The translations under genes and the position numbers were made by a program. The notes under the pieces were generated by a model. It ran no database searches and was not told where the DNA came from. It saw nothing but the letters and a program-made list of their open reading frames with translations. Shown here in pieces: positions 1 to 9,021 of a DNA stretch of 64,000 nt; the first letter of the stretch is position 1, and each line of letters starts with the position of its first letter. Origin of the DNA: an uncultured Subdoligranulum sp. (lineage in GTDB: Bacteria > Bacillota > Clostridia > Oscillospirales > Ruminococcaceae); contig NZ_OZ007030.1 of the NCBI RefSeq assembly GCF_963931595.1, positions 1,666,481 through 1,730,480 on the forward strand, read 5' to 3'.

Positions 1-243
1 GCCATACTCATCGATGACCTTCTTGGCAATGTCCTCCTTGGTGATGTAGGAGAAAACCTGACGCTTTGCGTGCAGATCTTCCTGCTTACCGAGGGTGACC
101 ATCTTCTCGGCCATGGAACGAACTTCCTTGGCGCGGGTAACGGTGGTCTCGATCTTGCCGTTCTCAAACAGATAGGTCACCATCGCGCGCAGCATGGCGT
201 TGCGGCTGTCGGTGGTACGACCGAGTTTTCTGGTACCGGGCAT
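1..243 (-). CDS. rplQ: 50S ribosomal protein L17 (3' end cut by window edge)
   Basis: Large-subunit protein L17, which binds 23S rRNA near the exit tunnel. The reading frame starts at an ATG at 241-243 with an AAGGAG-type site just upstream and runs off base 1, so about 81 N-terminal residues are visible. The start [10 protein letters not shown] and the segment [16 protein letters not shown] are typical of L17. It is the last gene of the alpha operon and follows rpoA by about 43 nt, the usual order. The C-terminus and any operon terminator lie outside the window. Confidence 0.96.
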   Translation of the reverse strand, partial: MPGTRKLGRTTDSRNAMLRAMVTYLFENGKIETTVTRAKEVRSMAEKMVTLGKQEDLHAKRQVFSYITKEDIAKKVIDEYG

Positions 244-286
244 TCCGTTTCACTCCTTATACTTGGTATCCGCGTGTCGCGGGGGG

Positions 287-1246
287 TTAGTTTTCATCGT
301 CCTTGGTCAGAGAGAAACCAAGGCTGTCCAGCTTGGCCATGACTTCTTCCAGGCTCTTGCGGCCCAGATTGCGGACCTTCATCATTTCGTCTTCGCTCTT
401 GTTGATGAGGTCGCCCACCGTGTTGATGCCGGCGCGCTTGAGGCAGTTGAAGGAACGGACGCTCAGATCCAGCTCTTCAATCGTCATCTCCAGCGCCTTC
501 TCACGGCCCTGATCGTCATTGTCCACCATGATCTCGGTCTCGCCGGTCTCATCGCAGAGGTTGACAAACAGGTTCAGATGCTCGGTCAGCACACGGGCCG
601 CCAGGCTCAGGGCTTCCTGCGCATTGCAGGTGCCGTCCGTCCAGACCTCGATGATGAGCTTGTCATAGTCGGTGATCTGGCCTACACGGGTGTGATCCAC
701 GGTGTAGTTGGCTTTGAGCACGGGGGTATAGATGCTGTCCACCGGCAGGGTGCTGATGTCGTTCTTCTCGATCAGCGCCAGTTTGTTGCGCTCCGCGGGG
801 ACATAGCCACGGCCTTTGTCGAAGGTCAGCTCCATGACCAGCTTGGCACCCTCGCCCAGGGTGGCAATATGCCACTCGGGATTGAGGATTTCCAGGTCAT
901 CGCCGCCCTTGATGGCGCCGGCAATGAGTTCACAGGGACCAACGGCCTCAACACGGACGGTCTTGGGGCCATCGCCGTAGATCTTGGCGGCAATGCCCTT
1001 CAGGTTCAGGACGATCTCGGTCACGTCCTCCCGTACGCCCTCGATGGTGGAAAACTCGTGCACCACACCGTCAATCTTGACGCTGGTGACAGCCACACCG
1101 GGCAGAGAGGACAGAAGCACACGACGCAAGCTGTTGCCCAAGGTCGTGCCGAAACCGCGCTCCAGCGGCTCGACGACGAACTTACCGTAGCGACCATCCG
1201 GGGAAAGGCTGGCCGTTTCGATCTTGGGGCGTTCGATCTCCATCAT
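287..1246 (-). CDS. rpoA: DNA-directed RNA polymerase subunit alpha
   Basis: Alpha subunit of RNA polymerase (319 aa, normal length). It dimerises to nucleate core assembly and contacts activators and UP elements. The N-terminal assembly domain covers roughly residues 1-230 ([17 protein letters not shown] is the classic dimer-interface helix). The C-terminal DNA-binding domain covers roughly 250-310, with the helix-hairpin-helix segment [10 protein letters not shown]. Two ATG codons occur in tandem at the start; the upstream one sits 5 nt after GGAGGG, and either could be used. It lies between rpsD and rplQ as in most Firmicutes. Confidence 0.98.
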   Translation of the reverse strand: MMEIERPKIETASLSPDGRYGKFVVEPLERGFGTTLGNSLRRVLLSSLPGVAVTSVKIDGVVHEFSTIEGVREDVTEIVLNLKGIAAKIYGDGPKTVRVEAVGPCELIAGAIKGGDDLEILNPEWHIATLGEGAKLVMELTFDKGRGYVPAERNKLALIEKNDISTLPVDSIYTPVLKANYTVDHTRVGQITDYDKLIIEVWTDGTCNAQEALSLAARVLTEHLNLFVNLCDETGETEIMVDNDDQGREKALEMTIEELDLSVRSFNCLKRAGINTVGDLINKSEDEMMKVRNLGRKSLEEVMAKLDSLGFSLTKDDEN

Positions 1247-1321
1247 AAAAACCCTCCTTGTTTCACTGGCACCGCAAGGCGCCAGTCAGGTTGGAAAAAT
1301 CGTAGAAAATTGCTAAGAGGA

Positions 1322-1924
1322 TTACTTGGAGTACAACTCGACGATGAGGTGCTCAGCGATGGGCACATCGATGTCCTCGCGAACGGGCATCTTCACAACG
1401 GTGCCCTTCAGAGCGTTCTTGTCACGCTCCAGCCAGGAGGGCAGCAGCACGACAGGAGCATCCTCGCCCAGCAGCTTGCTGAACTTGGTGGAGGAACGGC
1501 TGGACTCGATGACTTCGATCACATCGCCCGGCTTAACCAGGTAAGAGGGGATGTTGACACGCTTGCCATTGACAGTGAAATGGTTGTGGGAAACCAGCTG
1601 ACGAGCGTCGCGGCGGGTCTTGGCAAAGCCCAGACGGTAGACGACGTTGTCGAGACGGCGCTCGACCAGAACCAGCAGGTTGACACCGGTCTGACCGGGC
1701 ATACGGGTAGCGGTCTCGTAGTAGGTATGGAACTGCTTTTCCAGGATACCGTAGACGAACTTGACCTTCTGCTTCTCGTTGAGCTGGGTGGCGTACTCGC
1801 TCTTCTTCTTTCTCATCTGGCCGCCGGGGTTACGATTGGTGGTCTTCTTGCCGTAACCCATAACAGCAGGAGAAATGCCGAGAGCACGGCAACGCTTGGC
1901 GATCGGTTGGGTATTTTTAGCCAT
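1322..1924 (-). CDS. rpsD: 30S ribosomal protein S4
   Basis: S4 (200 aa) is a primary 16S rRNA binder that nucleates 30S assembly. The N-terminal domain is followed by an S4 RNA-binding fold (about residues 90-150, ERRLDNVVYRLGFAKTRRDARQLVSHNHF). The ATG at 1922-1924 follows AAGGAGA. Unlike Bacillus, where rpsD is often detached, it sits here inside the alpha operon between rpsK and rpoA. S4 represses the alpha operon by binding its mRNA in E. coli; whether it does so here is unknown. Confidence 0.98.
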   Translation of the reverse strand: MAKNTQPIAKRCRALGISPAVMGYGKKTTNRNPGGQMRKKKSEYATQLNEKQKVKFVYGILEKQFHTYYETATRMPGQTGVNLLVLVERRLDNVVYRLGFAKTRRDARQLVSHNHFTVNGKRVNIPSYLVKPGDVIEVIESSRSSTKFSKLLGEDAPVVLLPSWLERDKNALKGTVVKMPVREDIDVPIAEHLIVELYSK

Positions 1925-1944
1925 AACTCAAATTCTCCTTTCAA

Positions 1945-2349
1945 TCAAACGCGGCGGCGTTTGGGCGGGCGGCAGCCATTGTGGGGAATGGGAGTCACGT
2001 CACGGATCATGGTGACTTCCAGACCGGTTGCCTGCAGGGCGCGGATGGCGCTTTCACGGCCGGAACCGGGGCCCTTGACGTAGACCTCGACGGTCTTCAT
2101 GCCATGCTCGATGGCAGCCTTGGCAGCGACCTCGGCAGCGCTCTGGGCGGCGTAAGGGGTGCTCTTACGAGAACCGCGGAAGTTCAGCGCACCAGTGCTG
2201 CACCAGGAAACGGTGTTGCCCTGGGTATCGGTGATGGTCACGATGGTGTTGTTGAACGTGCTCTGAATGTGAGCAGCACCGGCGCTGATGTTCTTGCGCT
2301 CTCTTTTCTTAGTGCGGGTTTTTGCCGCAGTAGCTTTGTTAGCAGCCAT
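1945..2349 (-). CDS. rpsK: 30S ribosomal protein S11
   Basis: S11 (134 aa) helps form the 30S platform and the mRNA exit channel. After a Lys/Arg-rich N-terminal tail it carries the core [20 protein letters not shown], and it ends in the basic tail CRPPKRRRV that contacts 16S rRNA. The ATG at 2347-2349 has AAGGAGGA about 8 nt upstream. It follows rpsM after 14 nt and precedes rpsD by 20 nt, consistent with cotranscription. Confidence 0.98.
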   Translation of the reverse strand: MAANKATAAKTRTKKRERKNISAGAAHIQSTFNNTIVTITDTQGNTVSWCSTGALNFRGSRKSTPYAAQSAAEVAAKAAIEHGMKTVEVYVKGPGSGRESAIRALQATGLEVTMIRDVTPIPHNGCRPPKRRRV

Positions 2350-2363
2350 GTCTCAGTTCCTCC

Positions 2364-2735
2364 TTACTTCTTTTTGTTCGCGACGGTGCGCTTGGGACCT
2401 TTGCAGGTACGCGCATTGGTCTTGGTGCGCTGGCCGCGGCAGGGAAGGCCCTTGCGATGGCGCACACCACGGTAGCACTGGATCTCGGTCAGACGCTTGA
2501 TGTCAAGCGCGACGTTGCGGCGCAGGTCGCCCTCTACCATGATGTTGTTTTTGTCGATGTAGTCACGGATCTTGGCTTCCTCGTCGGAAGTCAGGTCCTT
2601 GACGCGGGTATCAGGGTTAATTCCGGTTCCGGCGAGAATCTCGTCGGCAGTGGACTGACCAATACCGTAAACATAAGTCAGACCAACCTGGATCCGCTTC
2701 TCGCGAGGCAGATCAACACCAGCAATACGTGCCAT
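2364..2735 (-). CDS. rpsM: 30S ribosomal protein S13
   Basis: S13 (123 aa) sits in the 30S head and makes intersubunit contacts with L5. The start was set at the ATG at 2733-2735 ([14 protein letters not shown]), with GGAGGT 6 nt upstream. A longer reading frame continues upstream but would add nine residues not seen in S13 proteins. The helix-hairpin-helix segment and the basic tail [18 protein letters not shown] are typical. It is separated from rpmJ by a gap containing a hairpin. Confidence 0.97.
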   Translation of the reverse strand: MARIAGVDLPREKRIQVGLTYVYGIGQSTADEILAGTGINPDTRVKDLTSDEEAKIRDYIDKNNIMVEGDLRRNVALDIKRLTEIQCYRGVRHRKGLPCRGQRTKTNARTCKGPKRTVANKKK

Positions 2736-2825
2736 AAAGCACCTCCATAGATAACATCCCATGTCCTAGTCGGGGCCTGCGCCGGGAATCTACGCACTTG
2801 GCCCCCAAGCGTTTTGGGTACGGTT

Positions 2826-2846
2826 TCCGCGGATTGGCTCCGCGGA
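2826..2846 (-). other. Hairpin after rpmJ
   Basis: Two copies of TCCGCGGA separated by five bases can form an 8-bp stem a few bases after the rpmJ stop. There is no U-run behind it on the minus strand, so it looks like an mRNA-processing or stabilising hairpin within the operon rather than a terminator. Confidence 0.5.
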
Positions 2847-2849
2847 CCT

Positions 2850-2963
2850 TTAGCCCTGACGCTGCTTATGCTTCGGATTGGAGCAGATGACCATCACGCG
2901 ACCTTTGCGCTTGATGACCTTGCACTTCTCACAAATGGGTTTCACGGAAGGTTTTACCTTCAT
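2850..2963 (-). CDS. rpmJ: 50S ribosomal protein L36 (zinc form)
   Basis: L36 is the smallest large-subunit protein (37 aa); it is easily missed because of its length. It starts at the ATG at 2961-2963 with AGGAGGTTA immediately upstream and stops with TAA at 2850-2852. The peptide begins [16 protein letters not shown] and keeps the zinc ligands of the C+ form (CxxC, then C and H further on, [12 protein letters not shown]). It lies between infA and rpsM, the normal order. The zinc-free paralogue used under zinc starvation in some bacteria is not seen here. Confidence 0.97.
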   Translation of the reverse strand: MKVKPSVKPICEKCKVIKRKGRVMVICSNPKHKQRQG

Positions 2964-3002
2964 GATGTTAACCTCCTTTTCAAAACACAAGGCGATTCAA
3001 TT

Positions 3003-3242
3003 TTACTTGGAACGCCAGGTGATCCGGGCCTTGGTCAGGTCGTAGGGTGACATTTCCATCGTGACTTTGTCGCCGGGCAAAATACGGATAAAGTTGGTCC
3101 GCAGCTTACCGGAAATGTGTGCCAGCACGGTGTGTCCGTTGGGTTTGCCGTCTTTGGTGCTGAGCAGCTCCACCTTGAACACGGTGTTGGGCATGGCCTC
3201 CCGTACGATACCTTCTACTTCAATGACATCTTCTTTAGACAA
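3003..3242 (-). CDS. infA: Translation initiation factor IF-1, TTG start
   Basis: IF-1 (79 aa) is an OB-fold protein that binds the 30S A site during initiation. The protein ([10 protein letters not shown]... to the end WRSK) matches the family along its full length. The only start that gives the normal N-terminus is a TTG at 3240-3242, 8 nt after AAGGAGG, so this essential initiation factor uses a non-ATG start. Start-codon selection is itself monitored by initiation factors, so a weak start on infA could allow feedback; that is inference. Confidence 0.96.
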   Translation of the reverse strand: MSKEDVIEVEGIVREAMPNTVFKVELLSTKDGKPNGHTVLAHISGKLRTNFIRILPGDKVTMEMSPYDLTKARITWRSK

Positions 3243-3268
3243 GCTGATTGCCTCCTTGAAGGGTTCCG

Positions 3269-3520
3269 TCAGTCTGCGCGCGCCGCATCATAGGCGGCAA
3301 TGGCATCACTGAGTGATTGATCGCTTTTCAGAAGCTCGTTCGCAAGAACAGTGGTCGTGGGCGCCACATGTCTGGCCTTTTTCCGCTTCGGGTCCCCTAC
3401 CTTGCGCAGGTTTCCGTCCGCCAGCCAGAGCATCGGCCCGTCCACAGCCAAAACAGCCAACGTGCGGGACTTGTCCCGTCCGGCCTTGGAGCGTACCAGC
3501 TGACCTCTTACAAAGTCCAT
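3269..3520 (-). CDS. KOW-domain RNA-binding protein (L14e-like)
   Basis: Small basic protein of 83 aa with a KOW motif at the N-terminus ([26 protein letters not shown]), resembling the archaeal/eukaryotic L14e fold. Genes of this family sit between map and infA in many Firmicutes. Its ATG overlaps the end of map by 13 nt, suggesting translational coupling. A ribosome-associated role is inferred from fold and location; the exact function is unknown. Confidence 0.85.
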   Translation of the reverse strand: MDFVRGQLVRSKAGRDKSRTLAVLAVDGPMLWLADGNLRKVGDPKRKKARHVAPTTTVLANELLKSDQSLSDAIAAYDAARAD

Positions 3521-4281
3521 CCGGGTTCCTCCCAGCCGTGGGTCAGGATCTCGGCACCGGCCGTCGTGATGGCGACGGTGTGCTCAAAGTGAGCCGCCAG
3601 GCCGCCGTCAACGGTTTTGACCGTCCAGCCGTCCTTTAACGTCTTTACCGCGTACTTGTGCTGGCAGACCATCGGTTCGATGGCGATGCACATGCCGGGC
3701 ACCAGGCGCTGGCCACGGCCGGGGGTGCCGTAGTTGGGCACTTCCGGGTCCTCGTGCAGTTCCTTGCCGACGCCGTGGCCGACAAAGCTGCGCACCACCG
3801 AGAAGCCGTTATCCTCGACATACGCCTGAACCGCATGGCCCACATCCCCGATCCGGTTGCCGGCCAGCGCCATGGCGATGCCGCGGTGCAGGCTTTCCTT
3901 GGTCACATCCAGCAGCCGCTGGGCTTCCAGGTCCAGCTTGCCGCACCCGTAGGTGCAGGCGTTGTCGCCGTTGAAGCCGTCGATCTTGCAGCCGGTGTCA
4001 ATCGAAACGATGTCGCCGGGGCGGATCTGCTGCTGCCGGTTGGGGATGCCGTGAATGACGGTGTCATTCACACTGATGCACGCCGTGGCCGGGAAGCCGT
4101 ACAGGTGCAGGAAGTTGGGTCTTGCACCGTGGCGCACGATAAAGTCGTAGATGATTTTGTCGATCTCCGCCGTGGTGATACCAGGCTCGATCGCTTCGCC
4201 GCCGGCCTTCAGTGCAGCCGCGCTGATGGCGCAGGCTTTCCGCATCTTTTCCAGTTCGACGGCATTCTTGATTTGGATCAT
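3508..4281 (-). CDS. map: Methionine aminopeptidase, type I
   Basis: Removes the initiator methionine from nascent proteins when the second residue is small. The 257-aa length suits the type Ia class. The dinuclear metal ligands are visible: Asp in SIDTGCKIDGF and GDNACTYG, His in VGHGVGKELHE, and Glu in IEPM and FEHTVAI. The substrate His lies in the segment HGAR/LHLYGFPATACIS. It lies between adk (7 nt upstream) and the KOW gene (overlapping), the standard spc-operon arrangement. Confidence 0.98.
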   Translation of the reverse strand: MIQIKNAVELEKMRKACAISAAALKAGGEAIEPGITTAEIDKIIYDFIVRHGARPNFLHLYGFPATACISVNDTVIHGIPNRQQQIRPGDIVSIDTGCKIDGFNGDNACTYGCGKLDLEAQRLLDVTKESLHRGIAMALAGNRIGDVGHAVQAYVEDNGFSVVRSFVGHGVGKELHEDPEVPNYGTPGRGQRLVPGMCIAIEPMVCQHKYAVKTLKDGWTVKTVDGGLAAHFEHTVAITTAGAEILTHGWEEPGWTL

Positions 4282-4288
4282 GGATGAA

Positions 4289-4921
4289 TTAAGCCTCCAA
4301 AAGCTTGAGAAGGAACGCGGTGGTGGCCTCGATGGAACCCTGGTCGGGAACCTCGACGAGCTTGCCGCGCTGCCGGTAGAATTCCACCAGCGGCTCGGTC
4401 TGCTCGTGATAGGCTTTCAGCCGGTCCAGCACGGTGGCGGGCTCATCGTCCTTGCGGATGACCAGCTCACCGCCGCAGCGGTCACACACGCCCTCTTTGG
4501 CGCTGGGTTTGTTGATGATATGATAGCTTGCTCCGCAGTTGGCGCAGACGCGGCGGCCGGACATACGCTGGATGATCGCCTCATCGGCAACCACCAGGTT
4601 GACCACCTTGTCGATCTCCACGCCCATCTGCTCCAGGGCCTCGCCCTGTGCAATGGTGCGCGGCATACCGTCCAGGATGAATCCGTTGGCACAGTCAGGC
4701 TGCGCCAGGCGCTCCTTCACGATGCCGACGATGACATCGTCCGGCACCAGAGCACCTGCGTCCATAAAGCTCTTCGCCTTTTGGCCCATAGGCGTGCCTT
4801 CCTTGACGGCAGCACGCAGAATATTACCGGTCGAGATGGTGGGGATACCCAGCTTATCGCAGAGGATTTCGGCCTGAGTACCCTTCCCGGCGCCAGGGGC
4901 GCCCAAAAGGATCATTTTCAT
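4289..4921 (-). CDS. adk: Adenylate kinase with zinc-binding lid
   Basis: Interconverts ATP + AMP and 2 ADP (210 aa). The Walker A loop GAPGAGKGT is at about residues 7-15, and the AMP-binding segment TGNILRAAVKEGTPMG follows. The LID region carries four cysteines in two CxxC pairs (CANCGASYH and VCDRCGG), the structural-zinc form common in Firmicutes. The gene sits between secY and map, as in Bacillus. Confidence 0.98.
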   Translation of the reverse strand: MKMILLGAPGAGKGTQAEILCDKLGIPTISTGNILRAAVKEGTPMGQKAKSFMDAGALVPDDVIVGIVKERLAQPDCANGFILDGMPRTIAQGEALEQMGVEIDKVVNLVVADEAIIQRMSGRRVCANCGASYHIINKPSAKEGVCDRCGGELVIRKDDEPATVLDRLKAYHEQTEPLVEFYRQRGKLVEVPDQGSIEATTAFLLKLLEA

Positions 4922-4936
4922 CGCACATTCCCTTTC

Positions 4937-6241
4937 TTATTCCAGGAACCCTTTGTGGTAACGAGCGGTCATATAACCTTCCAGCGCACGGCCGGTTTCC
5001 AGCGCAACACCCACAACGATCAGCAGGCTGGTACCACCCAACTGGATGGAGGTGCCGGTGATGTTGCCCAGGATGATGGGCAGGCCCGCCACGATGGCCA
5101 GGAAGATCGCACCGATCAGGGTGATCTTGGACAGCGTCTTGGTGATGAAATCACTGGTGGGCTTGCCGGGACGGATACCGGGAATCGTACCGTTGTTTTT
5201 ACGGAGCTGGTTGGCGATATCTACGGGATTGTACTGAATCGCAACATAGAAGTAGTTGAATGCCACGATCAGCAGGACATAAACGATGAGGTAGAGCGCG
5301 CTGTTGTAGTTGAATGCGCTGAAGAACGCATACAAATACGGATGAGCAGCGGCATCCAGGTTGATGAACCGGAAGACAAGGCCGGGCAGGCTGCACAGCG
5401 TCGAGGCAAAGATGATTGGCATGACGCCGGTCATGTTGACCTTGATGGGGATGTAGCTGGCCTGGCCGCCGTACATCTTGCGGCCCACCACGCGCTTGGC
5501 GTACTGCACGGGGATGCGGCGCTCCGCGTTGGTCAGGACCACCACGAAGATCACCGCCACCAGGGCGAGCACCACCAGGGCAGGCAGGAAGATGTAGAAC
5601 TGGGGTTCACCGTTCTGCGCACGGCCCACGATGTTGGTCACCGCGCTGTAGACGGAGGACCAGCGGGCCACGATGCCGGCGAAGATCAGCAGCGAAAGAC
5701 CGTTGCCGATGCCCTTGGAATCAATCTGGTTGCCCAGCCAGGTGCAGAGCTGCGAACCGGCGGTGAAGGCCAGAATGATAACCACGGCGGAGAAGATCCC
5801 GGCGAAACCGTCGGTGTACTTCAGTGCGCTCATGTTGCGGATGATGAAGTAGTAGCCGATGGACAGCATCAGACCGATGGCCGCGCCAACGTAGTTGGTG
5901 ATGCGGCGCATCTTGCGCTGTCCTTCCTCCCCTTCCTTGGTGAGATTTTCCAGGTACGGAATGGCTACCGCCAGCAGCTGCATGATGATGGAGGCGTTGA
6001 TGGCGGGCTGCACCCCCAGGGCGAAGACAGTGCATTCGCTCAGGGCGCCGCCGGACATCATGTTCAGGTACTCCAGCATATCACCGGTGCCGCCGGCAAA
6101 CATGTTGGTCAGCGCGCTGGCCGTGATGTACGGCACAGGAATCGCGCAGCCCAGACGGAACAGAACGAGGATCAGCAAGGTGAACAGGAGCCGTTTGCGA
6201 AGATCATCGATCTTCCAGGCATTCCGAAAGGTTTCAAACAC
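4937..6241 (-). CDS. secY: Protein translocase channel subunit SecY, GTG start
   Basis: Central pore of the Sec translocase in the cytoplasmic membrane; 434 aa with ten predicted membrane helices. The N-terminus FETFRNAWKIDDLRKRLLFTLLIL and the plug/pore helices are typical. The start is a GTG at 6239-6241, one base after the rplO stop, with GAGGTGATG in the rplO 3' end as the binding site, so translation is probably coupled to rplO. The cytosolic loop with NAERRIPVQYAKRVVGRKMYGG is the SecA/ribosome contact region. Confidence 0.98.
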   Translation of the reverse strand: MFETFRNAWKIDDLRKRLLFTLLILVLFRLGCAIPVPYITASALTNMFAGGTGDMLEYLNMMSGGALSECTVFALGVQPAINASIIMQLLAVAIPYLENLTKEGEEGQRKMRRITNYVGAAIGLMLSIGYYFIIRNMSALKYTDGFAGIFSAVVIILAFTAGSQLCTWLGNQIDSKGIGNGLSLLIFAGIVARWSSVYSAVTNIVGRAQNGEPQFYIFLPALVVLALVAVIFVVVLTNAERRIPVQYAKRVVGRKMYGGQASYIPIKVNMTGVMPIIFASTLCSLPGLVFRFINLDAAAHPYLYAFFSAFNYNSALYLIVYVLLIVAFNYFYVAIQYNPVDIANQLRKNNGTIPGIRPGKPTSDFITKTLSKITLIGAIFLAIVAGLPIILGNITGTSIQLGGTSLLIVVGVALETGRALEGYMTARYHKGFLE

Positions 6242-6242
6242 C

Positions 6243-6680
6243 TTACATCACCTCAGCCTTCCCGCCTGCTTTCTCGATTTTTTCTTTGGCAGAGGCAGTG
6301 TAGGCAGCGACCTTGACGTTGACAGCCTTGGTCAGCTCGCCATTGCCCAGCACCTTGACGCCGTCCAGCGTCTTGGAGATGATGCCGGCCTTCAGCAGGG
6401 CCTCGGCATCCACAGTCGCGCCGGCCTCGAACTTCTCGAGGTCAGATACCTTGATGGTAACATACTTGGTCGCGAAAATATTGTTGAAACCGCGCTTCGG
6501 CAGACGACGCTGCAGAGGCATCTGGCCGCCTTCGAAACCGGCCTTCTTGACGCCGGAACGGGCTTTCTGGCCCTTGTGGCCGAAGCCGGCGGTCTTGCCG
6601 TTGCCGGAACCGGCACCGCGGCCCTTGCGGGTCACGGCCTTGCGGGCGCCAGCGGACGCTTTCAGTTCATGAAGTTTCAT
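6243..6680 (-). CDS. rplO: 50S ribosomal protein L15
   Basis: L15 (145 aa) is a late-assembly 23S rRNA binder. The chosen start, ATG at 6678-6680 (MKLHELKASAGAR), has AAGGAGGTG upstream; an in-frame ATG six codons earlier would overlap this site and is unlikely. The N-terminal GRGAGSGNGKTAGFGHKGQKAR is the family signature. Its stop nearly abuts the secY start. Confidence 0.97.
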   Translation of the reverse strand: MKLHELKASAGARKAVTRKGRGAGSGNGKTAGFGHKGQKARSGVKKAGFEGGQMPLQRRLPKRGFNNIFATKYVTIKVSDLEKFEAGATVDAEALLKAGIISKTLDGVKVLGNGELTKAVNVKVAAYTASAKEKIEKAGGKAEVM

Positions 6681-6697
6681 GCTTGCACCTCCTTGCA

Positions 6698-6877
6698 TTA
6701 CGCCTTGGTCACGACGACCAGGTGGGCGATCTTGGCGATCTTGCCCTGGGTAGCCGCGTTGTCAGGCTGCTCGGTAACCTCACCGGGACGGTTCAGGCCC
6801 AGAGAGTGCGCAACGGCGATCTGCTCTTTGCCGCGGCCGATCAGGCTTTTGGCGAGACGAATGGTAACTTTCTCCAT
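6698..6877 (-). CDS. rpmD: 50S ribosomal protein L30
   Basis: L30 (59 aa), a small large-subunit protein. Start set at the ATG at 6875-6877 (MEKVTIRLAKSLIGR), 8-9 nt after GGAGGG. The upstream part of the open frame (MPRSWVKEG...) overlaps rpsE and has no homology. The core IAVAHSLGLNRPGEV is typical. It sits between rpsE and rplO, as expected. Confidence 0.96.
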   Translation of the reverse strand: MEKVTIRLAKSLIGRGKEQIAVAHSLGLNRPGEVTEQPDNAATQGKIAKIAHLVVVTKA

Positions 6878-6890
6878 TGTAGTACCCTCC

Positions 6891-7394
6891 TTAACCCAGG
6901 ATCTCGGCAACAGTCTTGCCGCGCTTGGCCGCGACGCTCTCGGCGTCGGTCAGGCCGCACAGACCTGCGAAGGTGGCAGCAGTGACGTTGATGGGGTTGT
7001 TGGAGCGCAGGCTCTTGGCACGAATGTCCTTGATGCCGGCGCACTCCAGCACCGCACGGACGGGACCGCCGGCCAGAACGCCGGTACCGGGAGCGGCGGG
7101 ACGCATCAGAACGCGGCCGGCGCCGAACTCGCCAACGATCTCATGGGGAATGGTGCTGCCCTTCAGGCAGACCTTGCGCATGTTCTTCTTGGCAGCGCCC
7201 TCGCCCTTGCGGATGGCCTCGGGAACTTCGCCGGACTTGCCGACGCCGTAGCCGATGTTGCCCTTGCCGTCGCCGACAACGATCAGCGCAGCAAACTTCA
7301 TGACGCGGCCACCCTTGACGGTCTTGGAAACGCGGTTGATGGAGACGACCTTGGTGATCATGCCGTCATCTTGTTCTCTTCTCTGCATGGCCAT
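6891..7394 (-). CDS. rpsE: 30S ribosomal protein S5
   Basis: S5 (167 aa) maintains decoding fidelity and helicase activity at the mRNA entry. The double-stranded RNA-binding S5 domain lies near the N-terminus ([20 protein letters not shown]) and the C-terminal domain contains [22 protein letters not shown]. Residues in these loops are sites of spectinomycin and ram mutations in E. coli. Between rplR and rpmD. Confidence 0.98.
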   Translation of the reverse strand: MAMQRREQDDGMITKVVSINRVSKTVKGGRVMKFAALIVVGDGKGNIGYGVGKSGEVPEAIRKGEGAAKKNMRKVCLKGSTIPHEIVGEFGAGRVLMRPAAPGTGVLAGGPVRAVLECAGIKDIRAKSLRSNNPINVTAATFAGLCGLTDAESVAAKRGKTVAEILG

Positions 7395-7412
7395 TGTATC
7401 TTCTCCCTCCTC

Positions 7413-7772
7413 TTACAGTTTCAGGCCGGCTTCGCGGGCGCCCTCAGCAAGCGCCTGCACACGGCCCTGGTAGACGAAACCGCCGCGGTCGTAGACCACT
7501 TCGGTAATGCCCTTCTCCAGGCACTTCTTGGCGATGGCCTCGCCAACCTTCTTGGCAGCCTCGATGTTGCCGCCGTACGCATTGAAATCTTTGTCCATGC
7601 TGGACGCGCTGGCCAGGGTGACACCCTTGGTATCATCGATAACCTGGGCGTAGATGTGCTTGGCAGAGCGGAAAACATCCAGACGGGGACGCTCGGCGGT
7701 GCCGCTGATCTTGCCGCGGACACGGCGATGACGGCGAAGACGAGCTTCGTTCTTATCAGCCTTATTGACCAT
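7413..7772 (-). CDS. rplR: 50S ribosomal protein L18
   Basis: L18 (119 aa) binds 5S rRNA with L5 to form the central protuberance. The basic N-terminus ([26 protein letters not shown]) and the C-terminal [24 protein letters not shown] are typical. The ATG at 7770-7772 follows AGGAGAG. Located between rplF and rpsE. Confidence 0.98.
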   Translation of the reverse strand: MVNKADKNEARLRRHRRVRGKISGTAERPRLDVFRSAKHIYAQVIDDTKGVTLASASSMDKDFNAYGGNIEAAKKVGEAIAKKCLEKGITEVVYDRGGFVYQGRVQALAEGAREAGLKL

Positions 7773-7790
7773 AATGTTTCTCCTCTCCTA

Positions 7791-8339
7791 TTATTTACCC
7801 TTGCCGGCTTTGCCTTCCTTGCGGATGACATACTCGCCAACATAGCGGATACCCTTGCCCTTGTACGGCTCGGGCGGGCGCTTGCCGCGGACTTCGGCGG
7901 CAAACTGACCGACTTCCTGCTTGTCGATACCGACGATGCTGAAGTGCAGCGCGTCTTTCAGTTCGATCTTGATGGTGTCGGTCTCCTCCACCTCAACGGG
8001 GTGAGAGAAGCCCAGCGTCAGGACCAGCTTGTTGCCCTGCTTGGCAGCACGGTAGCCGACGCCCTGGATCTCCAGGTCTTTCTTGAAGCCTTCGGTGACG
8101 CCAACCACCATGTTGTGGATGATGGTGCGGGTCAGGCCGTGGAGGCTGCGGGCCTCCTTCTCGTCATTGGGGCGGGTAACCAAAATCTCATTGCCCTCAA
8201 CGTTCACGTTCATGAGGGGATGGTATTTGGAATGCAGGGTACCCTTGGGGCCCTTCACGGTGATGGCGTGCTCGGCCGCGTCGACCTTGACTTCCACACC
8301 CGCGGGAATGACGATGGGTTTTCTTCCAATTCTCGACAT
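7791..8339 (-). CDS. rplF: 50S ribosomal protein L6
   Basis: L6 (182 aa) binds helix 97 of 23S rRNA near the GTPase centre. Two tandem L6 folds are visible; the second ends with the signature RGKRPPEPYKGKGIRYVGE. Starts at an ATG at 8337-8339 (MSRIGRKPI). Between rpsH and rplR, spacing 17-18 nt on either side, consistent with one transcript. Confidence 0.98.
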   Translation of the reverse strand: MSRIGRKPIVIPAGVEVKVDAAEHAITVKGPKGTLHSKYHPLMNVNVEGNEILVTRPNDEKEARSLHGLTRTIIHNMVVGVTEGFKKDLEIQGVGYRAAKQGNKLVLTLGFSHPVEVEETDTIKIELKDALHFSIVGIDKQEVGQFAAEVRGKRPPEPYKGKGIRYVGEYVIRKEGKAGKGK

Positions 8340-8356
8340 TGTCTATTGCCCCTTTC

Positions 8357-8755
8357 TTACCACACAAAGGCGAGGACTTCACCGCCGACATGGGCAGCAC
8401 GGGCAGCCTTGTCGGTCATGACGCCTTTCGAGGTGGAGATGATCGCGGTGCCCAGGCCCTTCATGACCTTGGGCATATCTTCGCAGTTGGTGTAAATACG
8501 CAGGCCCGGCTTGGAAACGCGCTTCAGGCCAGCGATGACCGGCGTGCCGTTTTCCTGGTACTTGAGGGTCAGGGTGATGGTCCCCTGCTTGTTGTCCTCG
8601 GTCACTTTCATACCCTTGATGTAACCCTCGTCAACCAGGATCTGGCAGATCGCCTTCTTCAGGTTGGAAGCAGGGATATCCACGGAAGGGTGTTTGGCAG
8701 TGCTCGCGTTGCGGATGCGGGTAAGCAGGTCCGCGATGGGATCGGTGATTTGCAT
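8357..8755 (-). CDS. rpsH: 30S ribosomal protein S8
   Basis: S8 (132 aa) is a primary binder of the central domain of 16S rRNA; in E. coli it represses the spc operon by binding mRNA at rplE. The N-terminal [14 protein letters not shown] and the C-terminal [14 protein letters not shown] are conserved. The ATG at 8753-8755 follows AAGGAGGTTA. Preceded by rpsN with a 66-nt gap. Confidence 0.98.
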   Translation of the reverse strand: MQITDPIADLLTRIRNASTAKHPSVDIPASNLKKAICQILVDEGYIKGMKVTEDNKQGTITLTLKYQENGTPVIAGLKRVSKPGLRIYTNCEDMPKVMKGLGTAIISTSKGVMTDKAARAAHVGGEVLAFVW

Positions 8756-8821
8756 GCCACTAACCTCCTTAGGTTGTGTTTCTCAAAGTTGATTTTCGTT
8801 CAGACAGAAGCAATCAAGGGC

Positions 8822-9007
8822 TTACCAGGAAGCCTTCTTGACGCCGGGGATCTCGCCCTTGTAGGCCAGCTCACGGAAGCAGATACGGCAAATACCGTAC
8901 TTGCGCAGGTAAGCATGGGGACGGCCGCAGATCTTGCAGCGGTTGTAAGCGCGGGTCGAGAACTTGGCAGGACGCTGCTGCTTGAGCTTCATAGAAGTTT
9001 TTGCCAT
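8822..9007 (-). CDS. rpsN: 30S ribosomal protein S14, zinc type Z
   Basis: Short S14 (61 aa) with four cysteines in two CxxC pairs (CKICGRP and CRICFREL), the zinc-binding form typical of Firmicutes and Actinobacteria. The longer zinc-free paralogue used by some species under zinc limitation is not in this window. ATG at 9005-9007 with GGGAGGG upstream. Between rplE and rpsH. Confidence 0.98.
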   Translation of the reverse strand: MAKTSMKLKQQRPAKFSTRAYNRCKICGRPHAYLRKYGICRICFRELAYKGEIPGVKKASW

Positions 9008-9021
9008 GATGGTTCCCTCCC

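Noticed and set aside
194..2083. Long plus-strand open frame across rpoA-rpsD-rpsK (629 codons)
   Set aside because: It is antisense to well-supported ribosomal genes. GC-rich third positions create long open antisense frames, and the product has no recognisable domain.
4151..8495. Very long plus-strand frames antisense to adk, secY and the spc genes
   Set aside because: They are shadows of conserved genes, with low-complexity His/Gln/Gly-rich translations and no binding sites.
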